Shown one piece after another: positions 7,856-16,909 of a stretch of 38,264 nt of DNA; position 1 is the stretch's first letter, and each line of letters begins with the position of its first letter. The notes beneath the pieces were generated by a model. The model did no database searches. It was not told where the DNA came from and saw only the letters and a program-made list of their open reading frames with translations. Origin of the DNA: Verrucomicrobiota bacterium (GTDB lineage: Bacteria > Verrucomicrobiota > Verrucomicrobiia > Limisphaerales > JACRJY01); assembly GCA_016235585.1 (NCBI GenBank), contig JACRJY010000189.1:1-38264 (forward strand). The letters are read 5' to 3'. The position numbers were made by a program, and so were the translations under genes.

Positions 7856-8635
7856 TTAGAAATCCGTGTCGGCGTGCTTGAAGTTCATCTCGGCGATCCA
7901 CGCATTGCGGTAGCGCACGTCGTGGCCCTCGCACTGGAGCTTGAGGCCTTGAGGCGAGTCGGTGATGCCGAAGCCCTTGTCGTTGCCGCCGTCCACGCCG
8001 GAGTTCGCGCCGCCCCAGACTTTGTTGATGACCTGGTTGGTGTGGACCTTCTGCCCGTTGAAATACATCGAGACCATCGCCTTCTCGGTGAGCTTGCCGT
8101 CCTTGAACCGCGCGGCGCGGAACTGGAGGTCGTAGCTGTTCCATTTGCCGAGGCCGGCGAAGGCGTGATACGGCGACTCGGTCTCGTTGATGACCGCACC
8201 CATGCCGTGCTTGGTCTTGTCGCCCTCCTGAATCTGAATCTCGTAGCGGTTCTGGAGATACACGCCGCTGTTGCCCTTGGGGTTCATCACGAGGAACTCG
8301 ATGTGCAGGCGGAAATCGCGATACGCCTTCTTCGTCACGATGTCCGCCGCGCCGTATTTGCCGCCGTCCGCCGCGCGGTCGTCGGTCATCAGGCACGTGC
8401 CGCCGTCCACCGGGTCGTCCACGATTTTCCACTTGATGGGCATGGCGGAGCCGAAGCGCGGGCCTTCCCAGTAAATCCATTTTTCATCGAGCATCTTGCG
8501 CGTGCCATCAATGATGATTTCGGCGTGCTTGACGGGCTTCGCGCCAAGGCCGAGGTGCTTGTCGGCGGCGTGCGAAGTGGAGACAGTGAAGGCGGTGAGC
8601 AGAAGAACCGGGACAATCTGGCGAATAGTTTTCAT
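7856..8635 (-). CDS. Secreted DUF1080 (3-keto-disaccharide hydrolase family) protein
   Basis: This is a 259-residue protein with a signal peptide (MKTIRQIVPVLLLTAFTVST, cleaved after SHA). The mature part has the concanavalin-like fold signatures of DUF1080: FRLHIEFLVMNPKGNSGVYL, YEIQI, GKWNSYDLQFRA and VSMYFNGQKVHTN. The family is abundant in Verrucomicrobia and Planctomycetes, and some members cleave 3-keto-disaccharides. Here it probably acts on saccharides in the periplasm. The start is ATG 8635; upstream in-frame codons look non-coding. It is divergent from the DNA glycosylase gene across 129 bp. A second DUF1080 gene lies at 33251. Confidence 0.88.
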   Translation of the reverse strand: MKTIRQIVPVLLLTAFTVSTSHAADKHLGLGAKPVKHAEIIIDGTRKMLDEKWIYWEGPRFGSAMPIKWKIVDDPVDGGTCLMTDDRAADGGKYGAADIVTKKAYRDFRLHIEFLVMNPKGNSGVYLQNRYEIQIQEGDKTKHGMGAVINETESPYHAFAGLGKWNSYDLQFRAARFKDGKLTEKAMVSMYFNGQKVHTNQVINKVWGGANSGVDGGNDKGFGITDSPQGLKLQCEGHDVRYRNAWIAEMNFKHADTDF

Positions 8636-8764
8636 AATTGGTTTGGCTTGAGGTGAAAGTGCCACAACTCGTCGGGCGGAGTAAATGCCAAGAATCATCA
8701 AACCACACCAACCGGCCTGCTTTTTTCGCGCCAAGCCAACGGGAATTTCGCAGACTCGTCCGCA

Positions 8765-9316
8765 ATGCAGAAGCTGCCGCGCTCATTCTACGACCGGGAC
8801 ACCGCGCTCGTCGCCCGCGAGCTGCTCGGCAAATGGCTGGTTCATGTTGCGCCGGGCGGCGAGCGCATCGGGCGCATTGTCGAGGTCGAGGCGTATCTTG
8901 GCCCGCATGACCGGGCTTCGCATTCCTCTCGCGGCCTGACCGGGCGGACGAAAGTGATGTTCGGGCCGCCGGGCCATGCCTACGTGTATCTGATTTACGG
9001 AATGCACTGCTGCATGAACGTGGTGACAGAACGCGAGGGCCACGGCGCGGCGGTGCTGCTGCGCGCCATCGAGCCGGTGCGGAACATCGCTGGACGCACA
9101 CACGGCCCCGGCCTGCTCTGCAAGGCGATGGAGATTGACCGCCGCTTGAACTCCCATGACTTGTTGAGCGACGATTTTTTCATCGCCCGTCCTTCCGTCG
9201 AAGATGCACCGCCCATCGTCAAGCGTCCGCGCATCGGCGTGGATTACGCGGGAGTCTGGGCGCGCAGACATTTGCGCTTCTATTTGAAAAACAATCCATT
9301 CGTCTCGCGGCCCTGA
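8765..9316 (+). CDS. mpg: DNA-3-methyladenine glycosylase (AAG/MPG family)
   Basis: This 183-residue protein matches the usual length of bacterial alkyladenine glycosylases. Diagnostic segments are FYDRDTALVARELLGKWLVH at the N-terminus, IVEVEAYLGPHDRASHS carrying the catalytic Glu, VMFGPPGHAYVYLIYGMHCC (DNA-intercalating and base-pocket region) and RIGVDYAGVWARRHLRFY at the end. It excises alkylated or deaminated purines to start base-excision repair in the cytoplasm. The gene stands alone. It is divergent from a secreted DUF1080 gene and followed by an inverted-repeat element, so it is probably monocistronic. Confidence 0.95.
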   Translation: MQKLPRSFYDRDTALVARELLGKWLVHVAPGGERIGRIVEVEAYLGPHDRASHSSRGLTGRTKVMFGPPGHAYVYLIYGMHCCMNVVTEREGHGAAVLLRAIEPVRNIAGRTHGPGLLCKAMEIDRRLNSHDLLSDDFFIARPSVEDAPPIVKRPRIGVDYAGVWARRHLRFYLKNNPFVSRP

Positions 9317-9325
9317 TCCGGCGTG

Positions 9326-9449
9326 GGACAGGCGTCGCGCCTGTCTCCATCTTCAATAAACGCCCTCTGTTTGATGAAGGCTGCCAAATCAAATAAATTT
9401 CAAAATGGCACTGGTAGAAAGAAATGAGTGACAGGCGCGACGCCTGTCC
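9326..9449. repeat. Exact 20-bp inverted repeats around an AT-rich spacer
   Basis: GGACAGGCGTCGCGCCTGTC at 9326-9345 recurs as its exact reverse complement at 9430-9449, with an 84-bp AT-richer spacer. Each arm is itself nearly palindromic. The element lies between the convergent glycosylase and esterase genes. This arrangement of short palindromic arms around a spacer fits a non-autonomous REP-pair-type mobile element. Confidence 0.85.
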
Positions 9450-9465
9450 TACGGCGTTGTTCCAA

Positions 9466-10287
9466 CTACTGCGAATGCTGCTTGAAGAACTTCACGATGA
9501 GTGGCGGTGCTTCCTTCACAAACTCGTGCCCGCCCGGATGGATGAACGAGACAAACGGCGTGCCGGTTTTCGATTCGTAAATCAGGCACTGCTTGTCCCA
9601 CGGTTTGCCCTCGGCCTCGCAGCCGTTGAGCTTTCGCACCGCCGCCATCGCGAGCTTCTGCCATTCGTATTTCACGAGCGGATCCTTCTCGCCGGCGAGG
9701 TGCATCGCGGGCTTGGGCTTGAGCATCTCCGAGGCCTTTTCAGTGCGAGCTGAAGCCGCGGCGGATGGCGCGACCGCCGCGAACACGTCGCCGCGCGCGG
9801 CCCAAAGCAGATACGTGAAGCCGCCGCCGTTCGAGTGGCCGGTCGAGTAGATGCGCTTGGGGTCCACCTTGAAGTCCTGCTTCAACTTCGCCAGCACCGC
9901 GTCGAACAATTTCAAATCCCGGTCGCCCTGGTCGCCGACGCGCCCCTGCCAGCCGGGCTTCTTGCCCTCGGGATCGGTGAGGCGGCCCGGCGTGTTCAGG
10001 CCCGACATGTAGACCGAGATGGCCTCCGGCCAGTGCTGGTTCATCCCGAAGCTCCGCACCGCCCCGCGCCCCGTGCCGCCGTGGCCGTGCCAGACGAACA
10101 CCAGCGGCGCGGCCTTCGCCTTCGCCGAGGCCGGTGCATACACCAGCCCCTCGCGTTTGACGCCGCCCACCTCGATTTCCAGTTTTTGAAAACCCTCCGG
10201 CAACGCCTCGGCACTGCGGGCGGAGTTGATGAACAACAGGGTGAGGAGGGCGAAGGAGCAAACCCAACGACGGCGCGGTGTTTTCAT
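9466..10287 (-). CDS. Secreted LpqC-like (feruloyl esterase/PHB depolymerase family) hydrolase
   Basis: This is a 273-residue protein with a signal peptide (MKTPRRRWVCSFALLTLLFI, then NSARSAEA). It carries the family landmarks: VFVWHGHGGTGRG (oxyanion loop), IYSTGHSNGGGFTYLLWAAR (nucleophile Ser in GHSNGG), AMHLAGEKDPLV (acid) and FIHPGGHEF (catalytic His). Family members hydrolyse esters of plant cell-wall phenolics, polyhydroxybutyrate or xylan acetyl groups. The exact substrate here cannot be told. The product is periplasmic or extracellular. The gene is separated from the broken monooxygenase gene by 74 bp. Confidence 0.88.
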   Translation of the reverse strand: MKTPRRRWVCSFALLTLLFINSARSAEALPEGFQKLEIEVGGVKREGLVYAPASAKAKAAPLVFVWHGHGGTGRGAVRSFGMNQHWPEAISVYMSGLNTPGRLTDPEGKKPGWQGRVGDQGDRDLKLFDAVLAKLKQDFKVDPKRIYSTGHSNGGGFTYLLWAARGDVFAAVAPSAAASARTEKASEMLKPKPAMHLAGEKDPLVKYEWQKLAMAAVRKLNGCEAEGKPWDKQCLIYESKTGTPFVSFIHPGGHEFVKEAPPLIVKFFKQHSQ

Positions 10288-10361
10288 AGTGCGCGTTGAG
10301 ACGTTGAATCCTGGACGCGCGTTACAAGCGGTTTGCGCAGCTGGTTACTCGCGGAGAAAAT

Positions 10362-10670
10362 TCACGCCGGCTGCAGGACTTGCAGTTGCACCGACTTCAC
10401 GAAGTCCTTCACACGCTGGCGGTATTCGGCCATGTGCGTCGCTTTCAAGTGCGCCTCCAACGCGGGCAGGCTCGCCCACTTCTCCACGATCACGACGGTG
10501 TGCTCGCGCACCGGCGATTGCACTGGGATGCCCGTCGGCACATCCACGGCGGGGCCATATTCGAGGCAGCCTTGCTCTGCGTGAACTTTCGGCATGAGAC
10601 GGTGAAACTCCGCGAGGAAATTCTCCCGCTTCCCCTCGCCAACTTAGATCGTGGCGATGACAAAAATCAT
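10362..10670 (-). pseudogene. Antibiotic biosynthesis monooxygenase (ABM) domain protein with an in-frame stop
   Basis: Read from ATG 10670, the frame gives MIFVIATI, then TAA (10646-10644), then VGEGKRENFLAEFHRLMPKV and on to VEKWASLPALEAHLKATHM. This is a full-length (about 102 codons) small ferredoxin-like quinol monooxygenase of the YgiN/ABM family. In relatives the ATI strand normally continues with a charged or polar residue such as Glu; GAA to TAA would explain the stop. Everything after it is intact. A 77-residue product could start at ATG 10595 (MPKVHAEQG), but it would lack the first beta strand. It is either a recent pseudogene, a shortened protein or a sequence error. Confidence 0.75.
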
Positions 10671-10718
10671 GCCGCACTGTGCGGCGGCAGTCGCCGCCCG
10701 GTCAAGCGCGCCGGGCCA

Positions 10719-11093
10719 TCACCTCCACCCGCCGTGGACGTGAACATGGACGCCGCCGCGCACGACGTAGCGGTGCGGCACCCACACCGCGCCGGCGCGG
10801 GGCGGGAGCACCCAGCGGCCCGATTCCCAGACCCACACATTGCCGCGCCAGACCCACGCGCCCGGCACCCAGACGTGCGCCGGACCGGGCCGCACGACGA
10901 TGACCTCGGTTCGCATCGGCGGCGGCGGCTGGGTGACGACGACTTCCGTGCCGGGAGGCGGAACGCCCGGAGGCGGCATCTCCCGCACGATCACGGCGCG
11001 GCGATAGGGCCGGCGGTTTTCCACGATGCAGCCGGTGAGCAGAAGCGAGCCGGTGAGGGCCAGGAGAGCAATTCCAGATAGGCGTGATTTCAT
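10719..11093 (-). CDS. Lipoprotein with WXXGXW-type repeats
   Basis: This is a 124-residue protein with a type II signal peptide. MKSRLSGIALLALTGSLLLT is followed directly by the lipobox Cys (LLTGC), so it is predicted to be a lipid-anchored envelope protein. A Pro-rich stretch follows (PPPGVPPPG). It is followed by Trp-rich units HVWVPGAWVWRGNVWVWESG and RWVLPPRAGAVWVP, which match the WXXGXW/YXWXXG repeat family. The C-terminus is His/Val/Gly-rich (GGVHVHVHGGW). I took ATG 11093 because it gives the proper lipoprotein start; two in-frame ATGs lie just upstream. Its function is unknown; the family is often annotated as envelope-associated. Confidence 0.8.
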   Translation of the reverse strand: MKSRLSGIALLALTGSLLLTGCIVENRRPYRRAVIVREMPPPGVPPPGTEVVVTQPPPPMRTEVIVVRPGPAHVWVPGAWVWRGNVWVWESGRWVLPPRAGAVWVPHRYVVRGGVHVHVHGGWR

Positions 11094-11218
11094 GATTTTC
11101 ATTTGAACCGCAGCGATGATTTTCATCAACGCGCATGGAGACGCAAAAATCAAGGACAGGTTACACGGGTTTGCTTCACGGAGTTTTCGGCCCCGGGCCT
11201 CTCTGGCGAGGGCGCGGG

Positions 11219-12664
11219 CTATTTCGCGAAGAGCGGGTCGCCGTTTTCCTTGAGCCACGTCTCCAGCTTTTTTTTCAAGTCCGCCATGCGCGCGGCGTGC
11301 CTTGCCGCGCCGGACAAGTCCGTGATTTCGTCCGGGTCATTCGTCAGGTCAAAAAGCTGGTGATGCGCAAGCTTGGGGTAGAACACCAGCTTCCAGCTTC
11401 CCTCGCGAATCATCCGCTGCGTGTCCGTGAAGTAGGCGACGACAAAAGGATAAATTTCCTCCGCCTTGCCGTTCAGCACCGGCACGAGGCTGCGGCCCTG
11501 CACGGTCGGAGGAATCGCAACCCTGGCCATCTCGCACGTCGTCGGGAACAAGTCGCGCAGGTAACACTGCGCGTCGAGCCGCCGCCCCCTCGGCACGCCC
11601 GGCCCGGCGAGGATGAGCGGCACGCCGACAGTGTGCTCATACATATTCTGCTTGCCGCGCAGGCCGTGGCTGCCGATGGCCAGCCCCTGGTCGCTGGAGA
11701 AAATGATCACGGTGTTGTCCGCCTGCCCCGTGGCCTGGAGCGCGGCGAGGAGTCGGCCAATCTGCGCGTCCATGTCCGAAATGATGGCGTAGTAGGCGGC
11801 CAGTTCCGAGCGCACGTCCGCCGGGGTGCGCGGCCACGGCCAGAGCTGCTCGTCGCGGCCCTTGAGGTTGCCGTGATCGAAGAGATGCTCCGGCAGAAAG
11901 TTTTTCGGCAGCGGGATTTTCGCCGGGTCGTATTTCTTCTCGTAGCCCGGCGGAAAAATCAGCGGGTCATGCGGCGCGGCGAAGCTGACTTGCAGGAAGA
12001 ACGGCTTGTCCGGCTTGCGCTGGATCAACTCCACCGCCGCGTCGCCCATGTGTCGGCTGGTGAGCGCGGTAAGACCGACGCCTTTTTCCAACTCCGCCTT
12101 CCCGTCGTCCCTCTTGAACGTCCAGCCACGATAGCCGGTCGCCTCCTGGCCGCGATGATCCAGATATGGCTTTTCCTTTTCACCACGCGAGCCGCCACTG
12201 CTGAACAGTCCGCGCGTCTCCTCGTAGCCGCGCGTTTTGGGCTGGCCGTCGTTGTGCCATTTGCCGGTGAACCACGTGCGGTAGCCCGCCTGTTGCAGTG
12301 TCCGCGCCCAGAGCGCGAGTGACGGGTCAATCGTGGTGCCGCGATACTGCACGCCGTTGCGGAAGGCGCTCGTGCCGCTCAACATTTCCGCGCGGCTCAC
12401 GTGGCAGATGGGATACGCGGCAATGGCACGCGTAAATACCGTGCCGCCGCGCGCAAGCGAATCCAGATGCGGTGTCTGAATCACCGGATGCCCCAGCGCG
12501 CCGATGCAATCAGGCCGCATGTCGTCGGCGAGCAGAAGAATGATGTTCGGCGGACGCGATGAAGACCGCGACGGTTCGGCGGCGGGCAAAGCCAAGTTGG
12601 GAAATATTTTCAACCCCAGTGCCAGAAACAGCACGGGTGAACACAAAGCGGAATTTACTTTCAT
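11219..12664 (-). CDS. Secreted sulfatase (iduronate-2-sulfatase-like)
   Basis: This is a 481-residue protein with a signal peptide. Sulfatase landmarks are [13 protein letters not shown] (metal-binding Asp47-Asp48), the active-site motif [12 protein letters not shown] (Cys87, Arg91), [22 protein letters not shown] and [20 protein letters not shown]. Cys87 would be converted to formylglycine. The usual Cys-x-Pro-x-Arg is Cys-His-Val-Ser-Arg here, a variant I believe occurs in part of the family. The C-terminus has the usual [14 protein letters not shown] substructure. It probably desulfates polysaccharides in the periplasm. It is divergent from trpB with 91 bp between starts. No formylglycine-generating enzyme or anaerobic maturase is in the window. 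Confidence 0.9.
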   Translation of the reverse strand: MKVNSALCSPVLFLALGLKIFPNLALPAAEPSRSSSRPPNIILLLADDMRPDCIGALGHPVIQTPHLDSLARGGTVFTRAIAAYPICHVSRAEMLSGTSAFRNGVQYRGTTIDPSLALWARTLQQAGYRTWFTGKWHNDGQPKTRGYEETRGLFSSGGSRGEKEKPYLDHRGQEATGYRGWTFKRDDGKAELEKGVGLTALTSRHMGDAAVELIQRKPDKPFFLQVSFAAPHDPLIFPPGYEKKYDPAKIPLPKNFLPEHLFDHGNLKGRDEQLWPWPRTPADVRSELAAYYAIISDMDAQIGRLLAALQATGQADNTVIIFSSDQGLAIGSHGLRGKQNMYEHTVGVPLILAGPGVPRGRRLDAQCYLRDLFPTTCEMARVAIPPTVQGRSLVPVLNGKAEEIYPFVVAYFTDTQRMIREGSWKLVFYPKLAHHQLFDLTNDPDEITDLSGAARHAARMADLKKKLETWLKENGDPLFAK

Positions 12665-12755
12665 GGGCGTTGCGGCATTGGACGGACACGGCGGGCAACC
12701 TACTCACGGGCAAATTCTCTTTGCGCCCGCTGCGCCTTTGCGTGAAAATCAGTCT

Positions 12756-13970
<1,215 letters not shown>

Positions 13971-14015
13971 CGACCCGCTAGGTTAACTCACTGAAAAATG
14001 AAGGTAGAGATTTAG

Positions 14016-15509
14016 ATGTCCTTTCCAACATGGTCAACGCGGCTTTGGCAGCAGATCAGAGGAGTGAATCCTTTTGACGGCGACTGCCTGCCGACACGGG
14101 TTTCGCTATTCGGGTTCGGACGACCGACGTTGCCGTTTCCCCATTTATGGAACTACAAAACCCCGATCAAGATTTTCGAGACCTTCTATTGGGATGCCGA
14201 AAAGGAAACGGGATTCGGAAAACATAACCGCTATCTCTATGTAGCCGGGTTACCGCCCGTGTTATTGACGCGCGACCCCGGCATCATCAAAGCAGTGCTC
14301 GGGGCAACCGGTGATAAGCCCGGCCAGTTTGATCGAGATACCGCTCCTACTGCGGGAATCGCGCGCGCAACGGGCGAAGATTCGCTACTGTATTCCAATG
14401 GCTGCACGTGGCGACGCCAGAAGCGGATGTCTGCTGAGCCGTTTAGTCGTTCCAATCTTTTTCAGCCGGAAAAGTTTCATGGCTTTGAACAAACTTTCCG
14501 TAAGACGGTCACGGAAAGACTCGAAGCGCTGCGCGTTCGCCAGCAGGCCACTGGCGCCAAAACGATCCGTATCGAGCTCGAATCGGAGGTTAAGATCGTG
14601 ATGTTAGAGATGCTGGTGAACAACTTCTTCGGCGGTCGCGTTTCTTATGAGGAGTTGCGGGATCGTTTTGTCCCAGCCCTCGTGCTGCTGATTGATCACA
14701 TGGTCACCGACACGGTTTCCCCGATAATCCAAGCGCACTATCGAATACTGACGGGACGCAATGCGATCCTGAAGCAGAAGAAGGCCGACTTCGAAGCCTT
14801 GACTGACATAGCGCTTTCGGGACGCGCGGAAGGACGCGGGTTATGGAATCAGTTCCAGTCCGACGTCACGGATGACGCGCTCCGTGCCAACATCCGCGTA
14901 TTTCTCGCCGGAGCGATGGAAGCCACGACCTCATTCGCGAGTTGGGCGCTATCGCATCTGTCGCACCGCCCCGACATCCAGGATCAGATTTATGACGAGG
15001 TGAAAGGGATGAATACCTATGACCCGGATAATCTGGCACAAGCGGTGACGCTTAACCGGGTGCTTGAGGAAACGTTGCGTCTAACCCCGGCACTTTATTT
15101 TCTCCCACGCCGGGCCACGGTAGATACGTGGATCGAGACATCTGATCATCGAAAGATGTTCATGCCCAAAGGAACCCACCTCCGCCTCGATGTGTGGCAT
15201 GCAAACCGGTGCGAGGAGTTCTGGGGAAAAGCGGTGACGGGCTATCCCGCTGAAACGTTTGCCCCGGAACGCTGGGAAGCTCTCGCCGCGAAAGGAATCA
15301 CCCCGAAAGATATGCTTCATTTCGGATTCGGGCACGGACCGCGTTTTTGCCCGGGAAGATTCCTTGGACTGCTGGAGGTCGGACTGGTCGTGGGAGCTGT
15401 TGTGAAAATATTCAAGTTCAAGGCCGCCGGTGAAAGAACAGAGGCGAAGGCCGGTGTATCAACCAAGCCGGCTGATGGCGTATTGGTGGACCTGGAACTC
15501 AGAACGTGA
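14016..15509 (+). CDS. Cytochrome P450
   Basis: This 497-residue P450 has all core motifs. The I-helix oxygen-activation motif is AGAMEATTS (298-306). The K-helix ExxR is Glu352-Arg355. The heme loop FGFGHGPRFCPGR carries ligand Cys445. No membrane anchor is obvious. It would need external ferredoxin or reductase partners, none of which is nearby. The substrate is unknown; fatty acid or terpenoid-type oxidations are typical of bacterial P450s. Its G+C is visibly lower than that of trpB before it, and it sits beside a toxin-antitoxin pair and gene remnants, so it may be acquired. AAGGTAGAG lies just upstream of ATG 14016. Its stop overlaps the next small ORF (TGATG). Confidence 0.93.
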   Translation: MSFPTWSTRLWQQIRGVNPFDGDCLPTRVSLFGFGRPTLPFPHLWNYKTPIKIFETFYWDAEKETGFGKHNRYLYVAGLPPVLLTRDPGIIKAVLGATGDKPGQFDRDTAPTAGIARATGEDSLLYSNGCTWRRQKRMSAEPFSRSNLFQPEKFHGFEQTFRKTVTERLEALRVRQQATGAKTIRIELESEVKIVMLEMLVNNFFGGRVSYEELRDRFVPALVLLIDHMVTDTVSPIIQAHYRILTGRNAILKQKKADFEALTDIALSGRAEGRGLWNQFQSDVTDDALRANIRVFLAGAMEATTSFASWALSHLSHRPDIQDQIYDEVKGMNTYDPDNLAQAVTLNRVLEETLRLTPALYFLPRRATVDTWIETSDHRKMFMPKGTHLRLDVWHANRCEEFWGKAVTGYPAETFAPERWEALAAKGITPKDMLHFGFGHGPRFCPGRFLGLLEVGLVVGAVVKIFKFKAAGERTEAKAGVSTKPADGVLVDLELRT

Positions 15510-15661
15510 TGGAAACTGCGCGAGAGCACGGTTTGGAAATCTTCATGGAAGAAGTCCGCAAATATCACATCCCCGACTTCTCGAACTGGAAGAACCACGA
15601 CGCCTTTGCCCGCGCCTTCGCCAGGCTGGAAAGGGATTTACGAGCCAACACCAACCGCTGA
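15509..15661 (+). CDS. Small 50-residue ORF overlapping the P450 stop
   Basis: ATG 15509 overlaps the P450 stop codon (TGATG) and opens a 50-codon frame. It encodes METAREHGLEIFMEEVRKYH, then IPDFSNWKNHDAFARAFARL and a short tail. The composition is protein-like (amphipathic, few rare residues). The DFSxWKNHDAFxxAFxRL pattern faintly recalls C-terminal tails of some TIR-domain proteins, so it may be the remnant of a longer gene. It may equally be translationally coupled to the P450. The function is not recognised. It ends one base before the end of the convergent toxin gene. Confidence 0.4.
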   Translation: METAREHGLEIFMEEVRKYHIPDFSNWKNHDAFARAFARLERDLRANTNR

Positions 15662-15662
15662 A

Positions 15663-15929
15663 TCAGCCGCACGGCTGGTCGGCGAAGCGAACATCGAGGA
15701 TTTTTACATGCCGGTCGGCAAAATCCTCCCAGAACTTGATGGCGAATTTGCCGCAGATGTGGATGTCCACGCGCCGATCCACGCTGTCGGGTTCGGCGTA
15801 GTCGGAAAACAAGCGGGGACGATCCTGAATCGCCACAAAGCGGTCGCGCAACAGGAGCCGATCCCGGCGGGGAAGTGTTTCGAGGAACTCAATGACTTCG
15901 TAGTCAATGAGGAGGCGGTATTTCATCAA
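15663..15929 (-). CDS. RelE/ParE-like toxin
   Basis: This 88-residue protein reads MMKYRLLIDYEVIEFLETLP, then RRDRLLLRDRFVAI, DRRVDIHICGKFAIKFWED and HVKILDVRFAD. The size, the basic helices and the final beta hairpin fit the RelE/ParE toxin superfamily (mRNA interferases or gyrase poisons). Which activity applies cannot be told. Its ATG overlaps the antitoxin stop (ATGA at 15926-15929), the usual coupling for type II modules. It ends next to the convergent small ORF after the P450. Confidence 0.72.
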   Translation of the reverse strand: MMKYRLLIDYEVIEFLETLPRRDRLLLRDRFVAIQDRPRLFSDYAEPDSVDRRVDIHICGKFAIKFWEDFADRHVKILDVRFADQPCG

Positions 15930-16135
15930 CGGCCGTCGTTGCCGGACAATCCCAGCCGCCGATCCAATTCCTCCACCGTGGCAAACTCCGCCGCCGGACG
16001 GTCAATTTTCTCGGAAAGCCTTTGGCGGTAAGCGTCGTCCTCGGTGTCCTGAAGCGACACGAGAAACGCGGTCATCCGCCGCTGTTCATCCCTGTTCAGG
16101 GCGGACAATTCTCGTTTCAAAACTTCAATGCTCAC
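15926..16135 (-). CDS. Antitoxin partner of the RelE/ParE-like toxin
   Basis: This 69-residue acidic protein starts at GTG 16135: MSIEVLKRELSALNRDEQRR, then MTAFLVSLQDTEDDAYRQRL and VEELDRRLGL. The helical arrangement, with a 'DEQRRMTAFL' segment and a final 'VEELDRRL' helix, is the pattern of many short addiction-module antitoxins paired with RelE/ParE toxins. It lies upstream of the toxin with a 4-base stop-start overlap. Such modules normally autoregulate through the antitoxin-toxin complex; the operator would lie upstream of 16135, but I cannot define it. Confidence 0.68.
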   Translation of the reverse strand: MSIEVLKRELSALNRDEQRRMTAFLVSLQDTEDDAYRQRLSEKIDRPAAEFATVEELDRRLGLSGNDGR

Positions 16136-16205
16136 GCCGGCACTTTACTTGTTGCGTCGGGGAATGCAACCGCCGTTTCACGCTGCATCGGACGATCCAT
16201 GCTTT

Positions 16206-16577
16206 TCAGCGCAGGAATACATTTGCCCTGGCAAACACTTCTCCCGGCACGCCGAGCGCCTGTTTCAATTCCACATCACGGTCCCACGGGTTTTCCAGTG
16301 CGCTGATGTCGCGCATCTGCCGCTGCGTGAGGTGGAGCGGGTAAAGCCACGGCGAGACAAGCGCGGTGTTGATGAGCGGGAAGTCGGAGCCGTAAAGCAG
16401 GCGTCCCCGCCATTCCGGGCGCGTGAGGGCTTCCCGCAGATAGCCGGGCTTGTTGAGCTGCGTGAGGGAGGAGATTTCAGAGAAGAGGTTGGTGTATTGA
16501 GGCATCATCGGCGTGAGCCGCTCGTCCGCCGGGTCGAACTGCATGATGCTGGGAATCCACTTCACCAGTTTTGCGCG
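16206..16577 (-). pseudogene. Remnant of an amidohydrolase (TIM-barrel, amidohydrolase_2-like)
   Basis: Readable family-like segments are AKLVKWIPSIMQFDPADERL near 16570, and then, after an apparent in-frame deletion at about 16510, MPQYTNLFSEISSLTQLNKP and GRLLYGSDFPL (metal-site Asp). In relatives the DPADERL segment is followed by roughly 70-80 residues containing a metal-binding His before the YxNLxxxISSL strand. Those residues are missing here. The N-terminal half of the barrel is also missing; upstream sequence in this frame is Arg-rich and not protein-like. The gene is therefore almost certainly dead. Confidence 0.75.
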
Positions 16578-16652
16578 CGGGGGATCAGGCCAAACCGCTG
16601 GCCTTCGCCGACGTAGCGGTGGACGTGGCCGGATTGCTGAAGTGGTGAAATG

Positions 16653-16718
16653 CTCCGACTGCGGCACAAAGGCGTGGCGCAAGTGGCAGCGAAGGTGAAG
16701 CTGGAAAAGCCGAAATAA
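16653..16718 (+). pseudogene. Decayed 3' end of a second trpB-like gene
   Basis: The last codons before TAA 16716-16718 read KGVAQVAAKVKLEKPK. The real TrpB ends [16 protein letters not shown]. About three quarters of the final 45 bases match the trpB 3' end by eye. The bases before it also resemble the NLSGRGDK codons but with a small deletion that breaks the motif. Only some 20 codons survive. The fragment abuts the amidohydrolase remnant and marks the right edge of the P450/toxin-antitoxin island. Confidence 0.6.
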
Positions 16719-16909
16719 TTTTACCCGTAAAAGGCGCAAGCCTGCTCGGCACTGGACTGTTGATCGATAATTGTGAACCACGATGCCAAGACTAATAATT
16801 GCTGAAACCGGGGATTGCTATTTTACCCAAGGCTATCCAGTAAAAGACGCGGAACTCGCCCCTTGTGTTTCATTCGACGTAATCCTACCCTCCCGCGCTT
16901 AAAATTTGT

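Noticed and set aside
10345..10677. Alternative minus-strand frame over the ABM gene
   Set aside because: It is Arg-rich and featureless, while the other frame gives a full ABM sequence apart from one stop.
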